A DNA stretch of 64,000 nt from Streptomyces sp. NBC_01775 (GCF_035917675.1 NZ_CP109104.1:7998001-8062000); one strand, 5' to 3'; shown: positions 9,080-18,302, numbered from the stretch's first letter. Notes: generated by a model not told the origin, from the letters alone. Translations and numbers: made by a program.

Positions 9080-10711
9080 ATGCCCAAGTGGAAGAAGATC
9101 CTCTACACGCTGCTGGCGGTGGCGGCGATCGTCGTGGCCGGCTACCTCATCAAGTCCTGCGCCCAGAAGCCGGACACCTGTGCCGACGGGGTGGAGCGGG
9201 TCGGCGGCGAGTGCGTCGGCGTCAACGGCGAGGGCTACGACTTCGGCACGCCGGAGATCCGCGACGTGGCCAAGGCCATCGCACGCCAGAACAAGAAGGC
9301 CGAGGGCAGCTCGCACGTCACGGTGGCGATGATGCTGCCGCTCCAGTCGGACAAGGCGGCGCTGCGCAGGCAGATGCGCAGCGACATCCAGGGCGCGTAT
9401 CTGGGGCAGCGGCAGGCCAACGGGGGCGAGGGGGAACCGCCGAAGATCCGGCTGGTGCTGGCCAACCCCGGGCGGGACTACAAGCAGCAGGAGAAGGTCG
9501 TGAACACCCTGCTGCGGATGGCCGATTCGTCCAAGGACCGGCTGCGCGCCGTCACGGGCTTCAATCTCAGCCTCGATGACACGGAGGAAGCGGTCGAGCG
9601 GCTGACGAAGCACAAGATCCCCGTGCTCGCCTCCCGGATCAGCGGGGACCGGATCTCGAACGAGGACCGGACGGACGGCTCGGCCAAGGCACGGTTCCCC
9701 GGCCTGGCCCGGATCCTCCCCACCAACCACGACGCCGCCCAGGCACTGGCCAACTTCAACGGCGAACGGGGCCGGGAGAACCGGAAGACGGTGCTGGTCT
9801 ACGACAAGCGCGACGACGGCTACAACGAGTCGCTGGCGAAGGCGTTCAGCGGGATCAAGGAGAAGGGCCCGCCCGGTCCCGCCGCGATGCCCTTCGAGTC
9901 CCCGGGCATCGACGAGCCGGGCTCGACCGGCAACCAGTTCACCCAGACGGCCAACAACATCTGCGACTCCGGCGCCGACACCGTCTACTTCGCGGGCCGC
10001 ACGGTGCACCTGCGGCTCTTCGCGCTCAAGCTCGCCCAGGTGGACTGCCAAAACCGGCACTACACCCTCGTCAGCGGCTCCGACGCCGCCTCGCTGCGGC
10101 TGGACATGACGAAGAAGGACTGGGAGCGGCTGCGCGGCGAGGGCGGCGAGCCGAAGGTGACGGTGCAGTACGCCGCCCCCGCGCACCCGGACGCCTGGCG
10201 TGCCGAACTGGCCGACTGGAAGAAGAAGTGGCGCGCGGACCACGACCGCAAGCCCACCGAGAAGGACCTCCCCCAGTACCTCACCGAGCCCGGCGCGGCC
10301 CTGGAGACCCTGAAGAAGCGGATAGAGACCACGCGCGGCGAGGGCGTACGGCTCGGCTCGAAGCCGGACCTGGAGGACTCCCGGACGATGCTCGTGTACG
10401 ACGGCCTCACCACCATCGGCAAGGCACTGCACCTCGCGCAGCACGGCGGCGCCGAGGAGGTGCCCAGCCGTGCGGACGTCGGTGGGCAGTGGTCGCGGCT
10501 CCAGTCCCGGCACCGGGTGCACGGTGCGAGCGGACTGATCTGCCTGACCAGCAACGGGAACCCGTACGACAAGCCGGCCGCCGTGGTCGAGCTGGATCCG
10601 GGCCGGGAGGGCCATGGCAAGCTGAAGTTCGTCGGCCTGGGCTGGTCCACGGGACGGGAACAGCCGAAGAACTGTGTGATCCCCAGCGACACCTCCCCGG
10701 GCGGGCCGTGA
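9080..10711 (+). CDS. membrane-anchored periplasmic-binding-protein-like sensor
   Basis: A 543-residue protein with an N-terminal membrane anchor (residues about 7-25, LYTLLAVAAIVVAGYLIKSC). A short Cys-rich stretch with four cysteines (C26, C32, C43 and neighbours) follows, then an extracytoplasmic domain resembling the type I periplasmic-binding fold of branched-chain amino-acid receptors (VTVAMMLPLQSD; later VTGFNLSLDD, KTVLVYDKRDDGYNESLAKAF and VYFAGRTVHL). The ATG at 9080 has an AAGGAG sequence nine bases upstream, overlapping the end of the ATPase gene. No ABC permease or ABC ATPase lies alongside, so it is more likely a receptor working with the adjacent P-loop protein than a transporter component. 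Confidence 0.8.
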   Translation: MPKWKKILYTLLAVAAIVVAGYLIKSCAQKPDTCADGVERVGGECVGVNGEGYDFGTPEIRDVAKAIARQNKKAEGSSHVTVAMMLPLQSDKAALRRQMRSDIQGAYLGQRQANGGEGEPPKIRLVLANPGRDYKQQEKVVNTLLRMADSSKDRLRAVTGFNLSLDDTEEAVERLTKHKIPVLASRISGDRISNEDRTDGSAKARFPGLARILPTNHDAAQALANFNGERGRENRKTVLVYDKRDDGYNESLAKAFSGIKEKGPPGPAAMPFESPGIDEPGSTGNQFTQTANNICDSGADTVYFAGRTVHLRLFALKLAQVDCQNRHYTLVSGSDAASLRLDMTKKDWERLRGEGGEPKVTVQYAAPAHPDAWRAELADWKKKWRADHDRKPTEKDLPQYLTEPGAALETLKKRIETTRGEGVRLGSKPDLEDSRTMLVYDGLTTIGKALHLAQHGGAEEVPSRADVGGQWSRLQSRHRVHGASGLICLTSNGNPYDKPAAVVELDPGREGHGKLKFVGLGWSTGREQPKNCVIPSDTSPGGP

Positions 10712-10790
10712 GCGCACCGTAAGGGGCGCGGGGAACGGCGCGACAGCCACGACGTTGCCGCAGACGGGGTACTGGACTCCCAGCGGAGCG

Positions 10791-13667
10791 CTACCGCTGT
10801 CGGCGGACCAGCTCGTGGAACAAGCCCGTGGGGTCGGCCAGCAGGGCCGCCGGCGTGCCCTCCTGCACGACGCGGCCCTGGGACATCACGATCACCCGGT
10901 CCGCGTCCAGCACGGTGGACAGCCGGTGCGCGATCACCACCCGGGTGGCGCGCAGCTCCCGCGTGCTCTCCGCCACCACGCGCTGCGTCTCGTTGTCCAG
11001 CGCGCTGGTCGCCTCGTCGAAGAAGAGCAGACGAGGGCGGCGCACCAGCGCCTGCGCGATCATCAGCCGCTGCCGCTGGCCGCCGGATACGGTGCCACCG
11101 CCGTCGGAGAGCATGGTGTGGAGGCCCATGGGCATCGCCTTGATGTCGTCGGCCACCCCCGCCATCCGTGCCGCCTCCCACACCTCCTCCAGGGGGAAGG
11201 TCTCCGCGCCGCAGACGCACTCCAGGATCGAGCCGGCGTGCGGCTGCGCGTTCTGGAGCACGACACCGCACTGGCGGCGCACCGCCACCTGGTCGAGCGC
11301 GGTGAGGTCCTGTCCGTCGTAGCGGACCTCTCCCGAGGTGGGCCGGTCGAAGCCGATCAGCAGCCGCAGCAGCGTCGACTTGCCGCAGCCGCTCGCTCCC
11401 ACGATCGCCACGAACTCCCCGGGCTCCACCCGGAAGGAGACGCCGTCCAGGACGAGCGGCCCGTCCTCGGAATAGCGGAAGGTCAGCTCCCGTGCCTCGA
11501 TCGCGCCGGAGAGCGTACCGGGCTGTACGCTGCCGCCGCGTACCTCCGGGAGCTCCTGGAGCACCGGCTTGATCTGCTCGTACATCGGAAGGACCGCGGC
11601 GCACGAGATGAGCGCGTTGGTCAGCTGGGTGACGGACGTCAGCAGCATCGTCATCGCGGTGGTGAAGGTGAGGAACCCGCTGGGTGACAGCGCGCCGCGT
11701 GCCGGGCCGGCCAGCAGGACGAACAGCAGCAGCGTCGCCAGCGGCAGGTACACCGCGTTGACGACCGTGCTGATGTTGCGGATCCGCCCCGCCCGCCGCT
11801 GGAGCTCCCGGCTGCGGGCGAACTCCTTCGCCCAGGCCGCGTAGGCGAACGACTCCGCCGCCGCGACCCGCAGCTTCGGCAGGCCGCGCAGGGTCTGGAA
11901 CGCCTGGTTGTTGAGCTTGTTGTTCAGCTCCACCAGGCGGCGCTGCCAGCGCAGTTGCCACAGCCCGGTGGCCGCGAAGATCGCCGCGACGAGGGCCAGT
12001 ACGCCGAGCGCGGTGAGCGCCAGGGGCACGCTGTAGGCCAGCAGCAGGACAAGGTTGACCGCGGCGACCGTGCCGGACTGCACGACGATCGAGCTGATGC
12101 CCGACAGCACGCGGCGGATGGCGCTGACACCCATGGCGGCGCTGGCCAGCTCGCCGGTGGACCGCTCGGCGAAGAACCGCGTGGGCAGCCGCAGCAGCCG
12201 GTCCCACACCGCCGGTTGCAGCGTGGACTCGATCCGGCCCTCCAGCCGCAGCAGCGCGGTGTTCTGCAACAGCATGAACGCCGCCGCCACCACGGCGGTG
12301 CCCACGAGCGCCGCGGCGGCCTGCGCGATGAGGCCCTTCTCCGCGTTGGGCACGTACGTGCCCAGGACCTGACCGGTGGCCACCGGCACCAGCGCGCCCA
12401 GGCCGACCGCGACGAGCCCGCTCAGCACCAGGGTGAGCAGGTCGCCGCGGGCGCCGTACAGCGCGAAGCGCAGCAGCCGCCGTGCGGGCAGCGGCTGTTC
12501 GGGCAGCGGCCGGTAGAACATCACGGCGCGGGGGGCGAGTGTGGCGGCGTTCGCCTTGCCGATCCGCCAGCGGCTGCCGCTGCCGGGCTGCACCGCCTCG
12601 TACCGGCCGCGCCGCCACAGCAGCGCCACCGGCGCACCGCTCGCAGCGCGGTGGCCCACCAGCGGGCCGGTGTTCTCCTTCCACCAGTCTCCCGACAGCT
12701 TCACGGGGCGGGTGCGCAGCCCCGAGGTGAGGGCGAGCCGCTCGACCGGGTCCATGCGGTCGCGGGAGGAGAGCCCTTCAGGGGGAAGGCGCAGCGTGAC
12801 CCCGGCGGCCTCGGCGACCGCGCGGCACACGGCGAGCGCGCTGTCGTCGGAGTCCTGCCCCGCGTCGCCGCCGCGCCCGGACTTGTCGATCGCGGCGAGC
12901 AGGGCCTCGTCGGCCTCGGCGCGGACGGTCTCGCCCGCTTCCATGCCCGCCGCCGTACGGTCCTCGTGGGCGCGCTCCAGCCGCTCGATCCAGCGGTCCA
13001 GGGTGTACAGCAGCCGGGCCAGCTGGTCGACCATGCGCTGCCACATGGCGCCGTCTATCAGCAGGTCGGCGGCGGCCTCCGCGCTGTAGGCGGCGCCGTA
13101 CCGCACGCTGCCGGGGGCGACGGGCATCCACAGGATGTCGTCGTCGGTCGCGGGGCCCTGGTCCCCGGAGTGGCCCGGGTAGCCGGGCTCCCCGTCCAGC
13201 GGCGCCTCGAACAGCACCCGCAGCCCCCGCCCTACACCCCGGGCGAAGGCGTCATCGAGCGGGCCGAGCGCGTCATACGCGTCATACGCGCCGAACCCGC
13301 CTCCGCCGTGCGGTGGCTGGGCGGGCTGGGGCTGGGCGGGCTGGGGGAACAGCTCCCGCAGGGGTATCCGGCGCAGCACTCCGCCTCGCACCGGGCGCCC
13401 GACCAGCGTGTGCCTCGGGCCCGCCACCGGGCCCAGCAGCAGGGTGCCCGCCTCCAGCCGGCCCAGGAAGTGCCAGTGGCCCTGGCCTCCCGCGTCCACC
13501 GCGAACACGTCCATCGCACCGTGCGCCACCAGCCACAGCACGTGCGGCCCCTCCAGCGCCATGCCGCTGCCGGAGGCGTGTGTCACCGCCTCGCCCAGCG
13601 CGCCGAACCGGTCGACCACCACGTCCGTCGTCTCAGGGACCGACTGATCCGTCTGTTGCGCGTACAT
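10791..13667 (-). CDS. NHLM-type bacteriocin-system ABC exporter, second subunit
   Basis: A 958-residue fused ABC exporter. A long N-terminal region (about 300 residues) without peptidase motifs precedes a six-helix membrane domain and a C-terminal ATPase with Walker A IVGASGCGKSTLL, signature VSGGQRQRLMIAQAL and Walker B LLFFDEATSALD. This architecture and length match the second ABC protein of NHLM-type peptide export systems, which pairs with the C39-peptidase ABC protein encoded just upstream. The ATG at 13667 lies 11 bp after that gene's stop and matches the observed family start. It is the last gene of the export operon and converges on the sensor gene at 10711. Confidence 0.9.
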   Translation of the reverse strand: MYAQQTDQSVPETTDVVVDRFGALGEAVTHASGSGMALEGPHVLWLVAHGAMDVFAVDAGGQGHWHFLGRLEAGTLLLGPVAGPRHTLVGRPVRGGVLRRIPLRELFPQPAQPQPAQPPHGGGGFGAYDAYDALGPLDDAFARGVGRGLRVLFEAPLDGEPGYPGHSGDQGPATDDDILWMPVAPGSVRYGAAYSAEAAADLLIDGAMWQRMVDQLARLLYTLDRWIERLERAHEDRTAAGMEAGETVRAEADEALLAAIDKSGRGGDAGQDSDDSALAVCRAVAEAAGVTLRLPPEGLSSRDRMDPVERLALTSGLRTRPVKLSGDWWKENTGPLVGHRAASGAPVALLWRRGRYEAVQPGSGSRWRIGKANAATLAPRAVMFYRPLPEQPLPARRLLRFALYGARGDLLTLVLSGLVAVGLGALVPVATGQVLGTYVPNAEKGLIAQAAAALVGTAVVAAAFMLLQNTALLRLEGRIESTLQPAVWDRLLRLPTRFFAERSTGELASAAMGVSAIRRVLSGISSIVVQSGTVAAVNLVLLLAYSVPLALTALGVLALVAAIFAATGLWQLRWQRRLVELNNKLNNQAFQTLRGLPKLRVAAAESFAYAAWAKEFARSRELQRRAGRIRNISTVVNAVYLPLATLLLFVLLAGPARGALSPSGFLTFTTAMTMLLTSVTQLTNALISCAAVLPMYEQIKPVLQELPEVRGGSVQPGTLSGAIEARELTFRYSEDGPLVLDGVSFRVEPGEFVAIVGASGCGKSTLLRLLIGFDRPTSGEVRYDGQDLTALDQVAVRRQCGVVLQNAQPHAGSILECVCGAETFPLEEVWEAARMAGVADDIKAMPMGLHTMLSDGGGTVSGGQRQRLMIAQALVRRPRLLFFDEATSALDNETQRVVAESTRELRATRVVIAHRLSTVLDADRVIVMSQGRVVQEGTPAALLADPTGLFHELVRRQR

Positions 13668-13678
13668 ACCTGGGTACC

Positions 13679-15886
13679 TCAGTGTTCCTTGACGAGTCGC
13701 GCGTACGGCCCCCCGGCGGCGAGCAGCGGCTCGTGCCGTCCCCGCTCCACGACGGTGCCGCGGTCCAGCACCACGATCTCGTCGCTGTCCCGGACGGTGC
13801 TCAGCCGGTGCGCGATCACCACGCAGGCGCAGCCGCGCCGCCGCAGGTTGTCGATGATGAGGGCCTCGGTCTCGGCGTCCAGGGCGCTGGTCACCTCGTC
13901 CAGGACGAGGATGCTGGGCCGCCGCACCAGCGCGCGGGCGATCTCCAGCCGCTGCCGCTGTCCGCCCGAGAAGTTGCGGCCGTCCTGCTCGACGCGGCTG
14001 TGGAGGCCACCGGGGCGCCGCGCCACGTCCTCGTACAGCGCCGCGTCCCGCAGCGCCGTCTCGACCGCGTCGTCGCTCAGGGAGGGGTCCCACAGCGCCA
14101 CGTTGTCCCGGACCGTGCCCTCGAACAGGAACACGTCCTGGTCGACGAAGGAGACGGAAGCGGCCAGCGCGCCGCGCGGCAGGTCCTCCAGCCGCCGGCC
14201 GTCGATGCGGATGATCCCCTCCCACGGCGTGTACAGGCCCGCGATCAGCCGCGACACCGTGGACTTGCCGCTGCCCGACCCGCCGACGAGCGCGATCTGC
14301 TGCCCAGGGCCCACGGCCAGCGACAGACCGGTGAGCAGCGGCTTGTCCAGCGGGTTGTAGCCGAAGGTGACGTTCTCCAGCGTCACGTACCCGGCCAGCC
14401 GCCGGGTGCTGGCGGGTGGTTCGCGCCGGGTGTAGAGCGGGTCGGCGGGGAAGGTCTCCACGTCCTTGAGCCGGGCGACGTCGGCGGCGAAGTCCTGGAT
14501 GCGGCCCGCCACCGAGTTCAGCCGGGTCAGCGGCGCGGTGAAGCTGGTGACCAGCGCCTGGAACGCGACGAGCAGCCCCGCCGTGATGGCCCCCTCCACC
14601 GCCCGCGTGCCGCCGATCAGCAGGATCAGGGCGCTGTTGAGGGTGGCCAGGGTCGGCGCGACCACGGCCAGCGCCGCGCTCGGTACGCCGAGCCGCTGCT
14701 GCACGTCGAGGGTGGTGGCGTGCTGGCCCGCCCAGCGGCGGAAGTAGCCCGTCTCACCGCCGGTCGCCTTCATCGTCTCGATGAGCTGGAGACCGCTGTA
14801 GGAGGTGTTGGTGAGCCGGGCCCGGTCTGCGCGCAGCTTCTGCGTGCCGGTGGCCCGCAGCCGGATCACCACCCGCATCGCCACCACGTTCAGCAGCGCT
14901 ATCCCCACGCCGACGAGCGTCAGTTGAGGGTCGTACGTCCACAGCAGCAGCGCGTAGCCGACGACGACCACCGCGTCCACGCCCGCCGCCGCCAGGTCCC
15001 GGGCCAGCGTCTCGGCCACGGTGTCGTTGGACTGGAGCCGCTGCACGAGGTCGGCCGGGCTGCGCTGCGCGAAGAAGGTGACCGGCAGCCGCAGCAGATG
15101 CCGCAGGAACCGGGCGCTGCTGAGCGTCGAGGAGATGAGCCGGGCGCGCAGCAGGTTGCCCTGCTGGAGCGCGGTCAGTACGGCGGTGAGGACGGCGGCG
15201 GCACCCATCGCGGCGAACAGCACGCCCAGCAGCGAGTCCTGCCCGCCGAAGACGAAGGTGTCGATGTAGGTGCGGCTGAGCGCGGGCACCGAAGCGCCGA
15301 CCACGACCAGCAGGAAGCTGGCCACCAGCGCCGCGAACATCGCACCCGAGGTGCCGCGCAGCCGCGCCGGCAGCGCCCCCGTGACGCTGGGCCTGCGCCC
15401 GCCCCGCCGGAACGTCTCGGACGGCGTGAAGGTCAGCACCACACCGGTGAAGGAGGTGTCGAACTCCTCCATGGGGACGAACCTGCGCCCCTTGGCCGGG
15501 TCGTTGATGTACACCCCCCGGCGGCCGAAGCGGCGGCCGAGACCGTCGAGGACGACGTAGTGGTTGAACTCCCAGAACAAGATGGCCGGTGCGGACACCT
15601 CGGCCAGCGCCGAGGGCTCCATCTGCATGCCCTTGGCCGTCAGCCCGTAGCCGCGCGCGGCCTTCAGCAGACTGCTGGCCCTGGAGCCGTCCCGGGATAC
15701 GCCGCAGGCGATGCGCAGCTCCTCCAGCGGCACATGGCGCCCGTGGTGGCCCAGCACCATGGCGAGCGCGGCGGCACCGCACTCGACGGCCTCCATCTGG
15801 AGCACGGTGGGGGTCCGCACGGCGCGCGCGCTCTTGGGGGCGCTCTCGCGCCCGCCGTGCCGGCGCCGGTGCTGCGTGGCGGTCAC
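13679..15886 (-). CDS. C39-peptidase-containing ABC exporter (leader-cleaving)
   Basis: A 735-residue bifunctional exporter that removes a double-glycine leader and exports the mature peptide. The N-terminal C39 cysteine peptidase has catalytic Cys36 (MEAVECGAAALAM), His109 (EFNHYVVLDG) and Asp129 (YINDPAKG). A transmembrane domain follows, then an ATPase with Walker A LVGGSGSGKSTVSRL, signature FSGGQRQRLEIARAL and Walker B ILVLDEVTSALD. The GTG start overlaps the HlyD gene stop by 4 bp (GTGA), indicating translational coupling. The expected substrate is the GG-leader peptide encoded at 16893-17087. Confidence 0.93.
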   Translation of the reverse strand: MTATQHRRRHGGRESAPKSARAVRTPTVLQMEAVECGAAALAMVLGHHGRHVPLEELRIACGVSRDGSRASSLLKAARGYGLTAKGMQMEPSALAEVSAPAILFWEFNHYVVLDGLGRRFGRRGVYINDPAKGRRFVPMEEFDTSFTGVVLTFTPSETFRRGGRRPSVTGALPARLRGTSGAMFAALVASFLLVVVGASVPALSRTYIDTFVFGGQDSLLGVLFAAMGAAAVLTAVLTALQQGNLLRARLISSTLSSARFLRHLLRLPVTFFAQRSPADLVQRLQSNDTVAETLARDLAAAGVDAVVVVGYALLLWTYDPQLTLVGVGIALLNVVAMRVVIRLRATGTQKLRADRARLTNTSYSGLQLIETMKATGGETGYFRRWAGQHATTLDVQQRLGVPSAALAVVAPTLATLNSALILLIGGTRAVEGAITAGLLVAFQALVTSFTAPLTRLNSVAGRIQDFAADVARLKDVETFPADPLYTRREPPASTRRLAGYVTLENVTFGYNPLDKPLLTGLSLAVGPGQQIALVGGSGSGKSTVSRLIAGLYTPWEGIIRIDGRRLEDLPRGALAASVSFVDQDVFLFEGTVRDNVALWDPSLSDDAVETALRDAALYEDVARRPGGLHSRVEQDGRNFSGGQRQRLEIARALVRRPSILVLDEVTSALDAETEALIIDNLRRRGCACVVIAHRLSTVRDSDEIVVLDRGTVVERGRHEPLLAAGGPYARLVKEH

Positions 15887-16689
15887 GGCAGGAGCCAGTC
15901 GACGGGCCGCTGCGCGGTGAGGTGCGCCGCGCCGCGCACCGGCGTCGCCGACTCGGGGGCGGACGGCGGGCCGCCGTCGCGGGACCAGGCGTACCCGGAC
16001 TTCGTGGCCGGGGCGCGCTTGAGCCGCACCAGGACGGCCAGGGGCCGGCCCCGGCGGGTGAACTGCTGTGCCAGGTCCTTGTCTCCGAGGAAGCCGCTGA
16101 TCTGCTGCCGGGTCTGCGGCGACTGCCCGACGGACTGCACCGTGCCGCGGAGCATCCCGTACCGGTCCGCCGGTACGGAGCCGACGGTCAGGTCGACGGT
16201 CGCGCCCACCGGCACGGTCGCGCCCTTGTCCGCGGGGATGTAGAGCATCGCCACGAGTGGGTCGTCCGCGCTTCTGACGCGCTCGACGGTCGCCACGTCC
16301 GCGCCGGTGGTGACCACGGCGCCCACCTCGGCCGCCAGGGACGTGACCCGGCCGCGCGCCACGGCACGCACCGGCCGCACACCCTGGTCCGTGCGCACAC
16401 TCACCACGGGCGCACCCTTTTCGACCGACTGCCCCGCCTTGGCGTGCACGGCGGTCACCTGCCCCGGGACGGGGCTCTGGAGGAGGTAGCTGCCCTGGGT
16501 GTGGGTGAGGACGCCGGGGGCGGCGAGCTTGGAGGAGACGGTTCCTGTGACGGCCCAGACGCAGCCCGCCGCCATCACCACAATGGTGACGACGAGTACG
16601 AGAAGGCCCTGCGGCCGTGCGAAGCGTACGGGAACGTCGAGTTCTTCGGGCGATTGCAGCTTGCCAAGCGCCTTTTGCCGGAACTCCAC
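15883..16689 (-). CDS. HlyD-like adaptor of peptide export system
   Basis: A 268-residue membrane-fusion/periplasmic-adaptor-like protein. A single N-terminal membrane helix (about residues 27-47, GLLVLVVTIVVMAAGCVWAV) precedes a lipoyl-like beta domain (VPGQVTAVHAKAGQSVEKGAPVVSV). It is short for the HlyD family and lacks a long coiled coil, which fits the HlyD-like component of NHLM-type systems in Gram-positives. I chose the GTG at 16689 because AAGGA lies eight bases upstream; longer in-frame extensions lack homology. It is the first of three overlapping export genes. Confidence 0.85.
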   Translation of the reverse strand: MEFRQKALGKLQSPEELDVPVRFARPQGLLVLVVTIVVMAAGCVWAVTGTVSSKLAAPGVLTHTQGSYLLQSPVPGQVTAVHAKAGQSVEKGAPVVSVRTDQGVRPVRAVARGRVTSLAAEVGAVVTTGADVATVERVRSADDPLVAMLYIPADKGATVPVGATVDLTVGSVPADRYGMLRGTVQSVGQSPQTRQQISGFLGDKDLAQQFTRRGRPLAVLVRLKRAPATKSGYAWSRDGGPPSAPESATPVRGAAHLTAQRPVDWLLP

Positions 16690-16770
16690 GTCACCTGTCC
16701 TTACCTTTCCTTCACTTCTTGTCCTGCGGCCGGTCACTGATGTGGCGACAACGGCGCACGACCGTAACAC

Positions 16771-16801
16771 ATAAGCCCCGGAACGAAGTTCCGGGGCTTA
16801 T
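16771..16801 (-). terminator. perfect 14-bp stem hairpin between precursor and export genes
   Basis: A 14-bp perfectly paired stem (ATAAGCCCCGGAAC on one arm) closes a GAA triloop. It lies 91 bp after the precursor stop and 81 bp before the adaptor start, all on the minus strand. A run of U is not obvious, as is common in Streptomyces terminators. It probably ends most precursor transcripts, leaving limited read-through into the export genes, or it protects a processed 3' end. Confidence 0.8.
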
Positions 16802-16892
16802 GCCATGTCCCCGCGCTAAGGGAATTGCAAGCAGTTCCGAAGCGACGCGGGAAAGGTGTCAGTCAATGACACCAGTATTCCTGGCCAGTGGG

Positions 16893-17087
16893 TCAGGAGG
16901 CGGCGTTGACGCCGACGCCGACACCCGGGAGACCGTCGGTGCTGACACCGTTCACGGTGTTGCCGACCAGGCCCTCGACGCCGCCGACGGTGCCGCCGAC
17001 CTCGCTCACAGCCTCGTTGACGATGCCGCCGGAAACGGCGTCCAGCTCGGCGTCGGCAAGCTCAGCGGTCTCGATGTGGTGACGCAT
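16893..17087 (-). CDS. double-glycine leader peptide, putative bacteriocin precursor
   Basis: A 64-residue precursor. Residues 1-21 form a leader ending in AELDAVSGG, the classical GG cleavage site for C39 peptidases. The predicted 43-residue core is rich in Gly and Val, contains GG-T-V-GG and other GxxxG-like spacings, and has no cysteine, so lanthionine or disulfide formation is impossible. Small Streptomyces proteins of this type are often labelled type A2 lantipeptides, but the core looks unmodified and class II-bacteriocin-like. I chose the ATG at 17087 because AAGGGA precedes it at good spacing; an ATG at 17105 would add six residues. It is the first gene of the export locus. Confidence 0.82.
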   Translation of the reverse strand: MRHHIETAELADAELDAVSGGIVNEAVSEVGGTVGGVEGLVGNTVNGVSTDGLPGVGVGVNAAS

Positions 17088-17582
17088 GGATGCGTTTCCC
17101 TTCATTGCTTTCGGTTTTATGAGGGGGACTCGTCCCAGACGGCATGAAATGCCGATCGGGACGCTCATCAGTCGGGCATGGGCACACCTGGAAAACCAGG
17201 CGAACTGGAACCGGTAGCGGTGGTTCCGCCCGACTGTCCGAAGAGCAGAACACGACAGTGCAGCCGATCGCCACTTGAAGGTCCACTCGTCTCAAGATCT
17301 CCACATGGTGCACCGCCTGTTGATGAATCAGCACACCCCGTGCCTCTTTGTGCCGCCCGCTTCTTCGCGTTCGGCGCGGGGAACCGGCCGATGGCGTAGG
17401 AGAGTTCCGCGCCGCTGCGCGCTGTGTCCGCGCGGGAGTTGTGTCCACGCTGTGGGGGAGGGCCGGAGAACTCCGCACACCGGCGGGCCGGTTCGCTCCG
17501 GCGCCGTCGGGCGCGCTCATGCGTGAGGCCGGCCGCTGCGCTGTCGCGGCAGCCGGCCGGCCTCCTCGGATAGGGCGTCGTC
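17088..17582. other. 495-bp stretch without a convincing gene
   Basis: This segment holds the promoter region of the precursor gene, then sequence with several open frames but poor codon bias and no recognisable product. A GC-rich hairpin at its right end is listed separately. Confidence 0.6.
17526..17563 (-). terminator. GC-rich hairpin after lipoprotein gene
   Basis: Arms AGGCCGGCCGCTGCG and its near-complement pair with one or two bulges, 20 bp beyond the lipoprotein stop codon on the minus strand. It is a likely factor-independent terminator for that gene. Confidence 0.6.
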
Positions 17583-18158
17583 CTACGAGGACGGCACCTT
17601 GCTCGCCCTCGTCACCTGGCAGGAGAAGGCGAGCCGTTGGCTGGTGCTGTGCGTGATTTCCATGGTGGCCGAGCGGTCGCTTCCGGCGGCCACCGTCATC
17701 GTGTCGAAGTCGGAGCCGATGGGATCGGTCGCGACCGAGGAGCTGGGAGAACTGCCGATCTTGAACTGGACGGAGAAGCTGTAGGTGAACGAGGTGTCGC
17801 TGGAGGAGTTCTGGATGTCGACGTCGAACTTGATCTGGGAGGTCGCCCGGCTGTAGCGGCAGTTCTTCCCGACGACCTCGCCCAGCGCGTCGGAGTCGTA
17901 CGTGGGCGCGGCCGGGCTCGTCGGCGAGGACGGGAGGTCGGTGCTGCCGCCGCTGGACGCGCCGGGGTCGAGGCTGGGGATGTCGCTGGGGGACATCGAG
18001 GGGTCGAGCGAGGGGCCCCCTGAGGGCACCGACGGCGCGTCGTCGAGGTCGCCGAGCCCACCGAACGCCTTGTCCTTGGGGTCGTCGGCGCACCCGGAAA
18101 GTGCTGCGGTGGTGGCCAGGATGAGAGCGGCTGCGCCCATGGCGCGGCGTATGTGCAT
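17583..18158 (-). CDS. secreted lipoprotein of unknown function
   Basis: A 191-residue predicted lipoprotein. The signal peptide (MHIRRAMGAAALILATTAA) ends in the lipobox LSGC, with the modified cysteine at about residue 22. A low-complexity Ser/Pro/Asp/Gly linker follows, then a folded C-terminal domain of about 100 residues with two cysteines (KNCRYSR and LAFSCQVTR) that could form a disulfide. The beta-rich C-terminus, with QIKFDVDIQNSS and TYSFSVQFK, resembles the FxLYD/immunoglobulin-like domains of actinobacterial lipoproteins, but I cannot name a function. The ATG at 18158 is preceded by GGGGGA. The gene is divergent from the membrane protein at 18303. Confidence 0.8.
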   Translation of the reverse strand: MHIRRAMGAAALILATTAALSGCADDPKDKAFGGLGDLDDAPSVPSGGPSLDPSMSPSDIPSLDPGASSGGSTDLPSSPTSPAAPTYDSDALGEVVGKNCRYSRATSQIKFDVDIQNSSSDTSFTYSFSVQFKIGSSPSSSVATDPIGSDFDTMTVAAGSDRSATMEITHSTSQRLAFSCQVTRASKVPSS

Positions 18159-18302
18159 GTGATCCCCCGTTGTGCCGAGTTGCGTTCCAGGCTCCGAATG
18201 CCCGTGCATACCAAAAAGCACTGGCAGGGTACCGGATGCGTGCGGACCGTCTTGGTAGGTTGGGTGCTCGTATTCTTTTCATGCTTCAGTCTCGGGGGAC
18301 AC

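Noticed and set aside
10712..10790. Bidirectional terminator between the convergent sensor and exporter genes
   Set aside because: Only a short hairpin (CAGCGG/CCGCTG) is visible, and it overlaps the exporter's last codons; too weak to list as a feature.
10060..12684. An 874-codon minus-strand frame overlapping the sensor gene and the end of the second exporter
   Set aside because: Composition is unlike a folded protein, and it overlaps two well-supported genes in other frames.
13313..16243. A 976-codon plus-strand open frame opposite the ABC exporter genes
   Set aside because: Product is Arg/Pro/Gln/His-rich and featureless; the minus strand encodes clear exporter motifs throughout.
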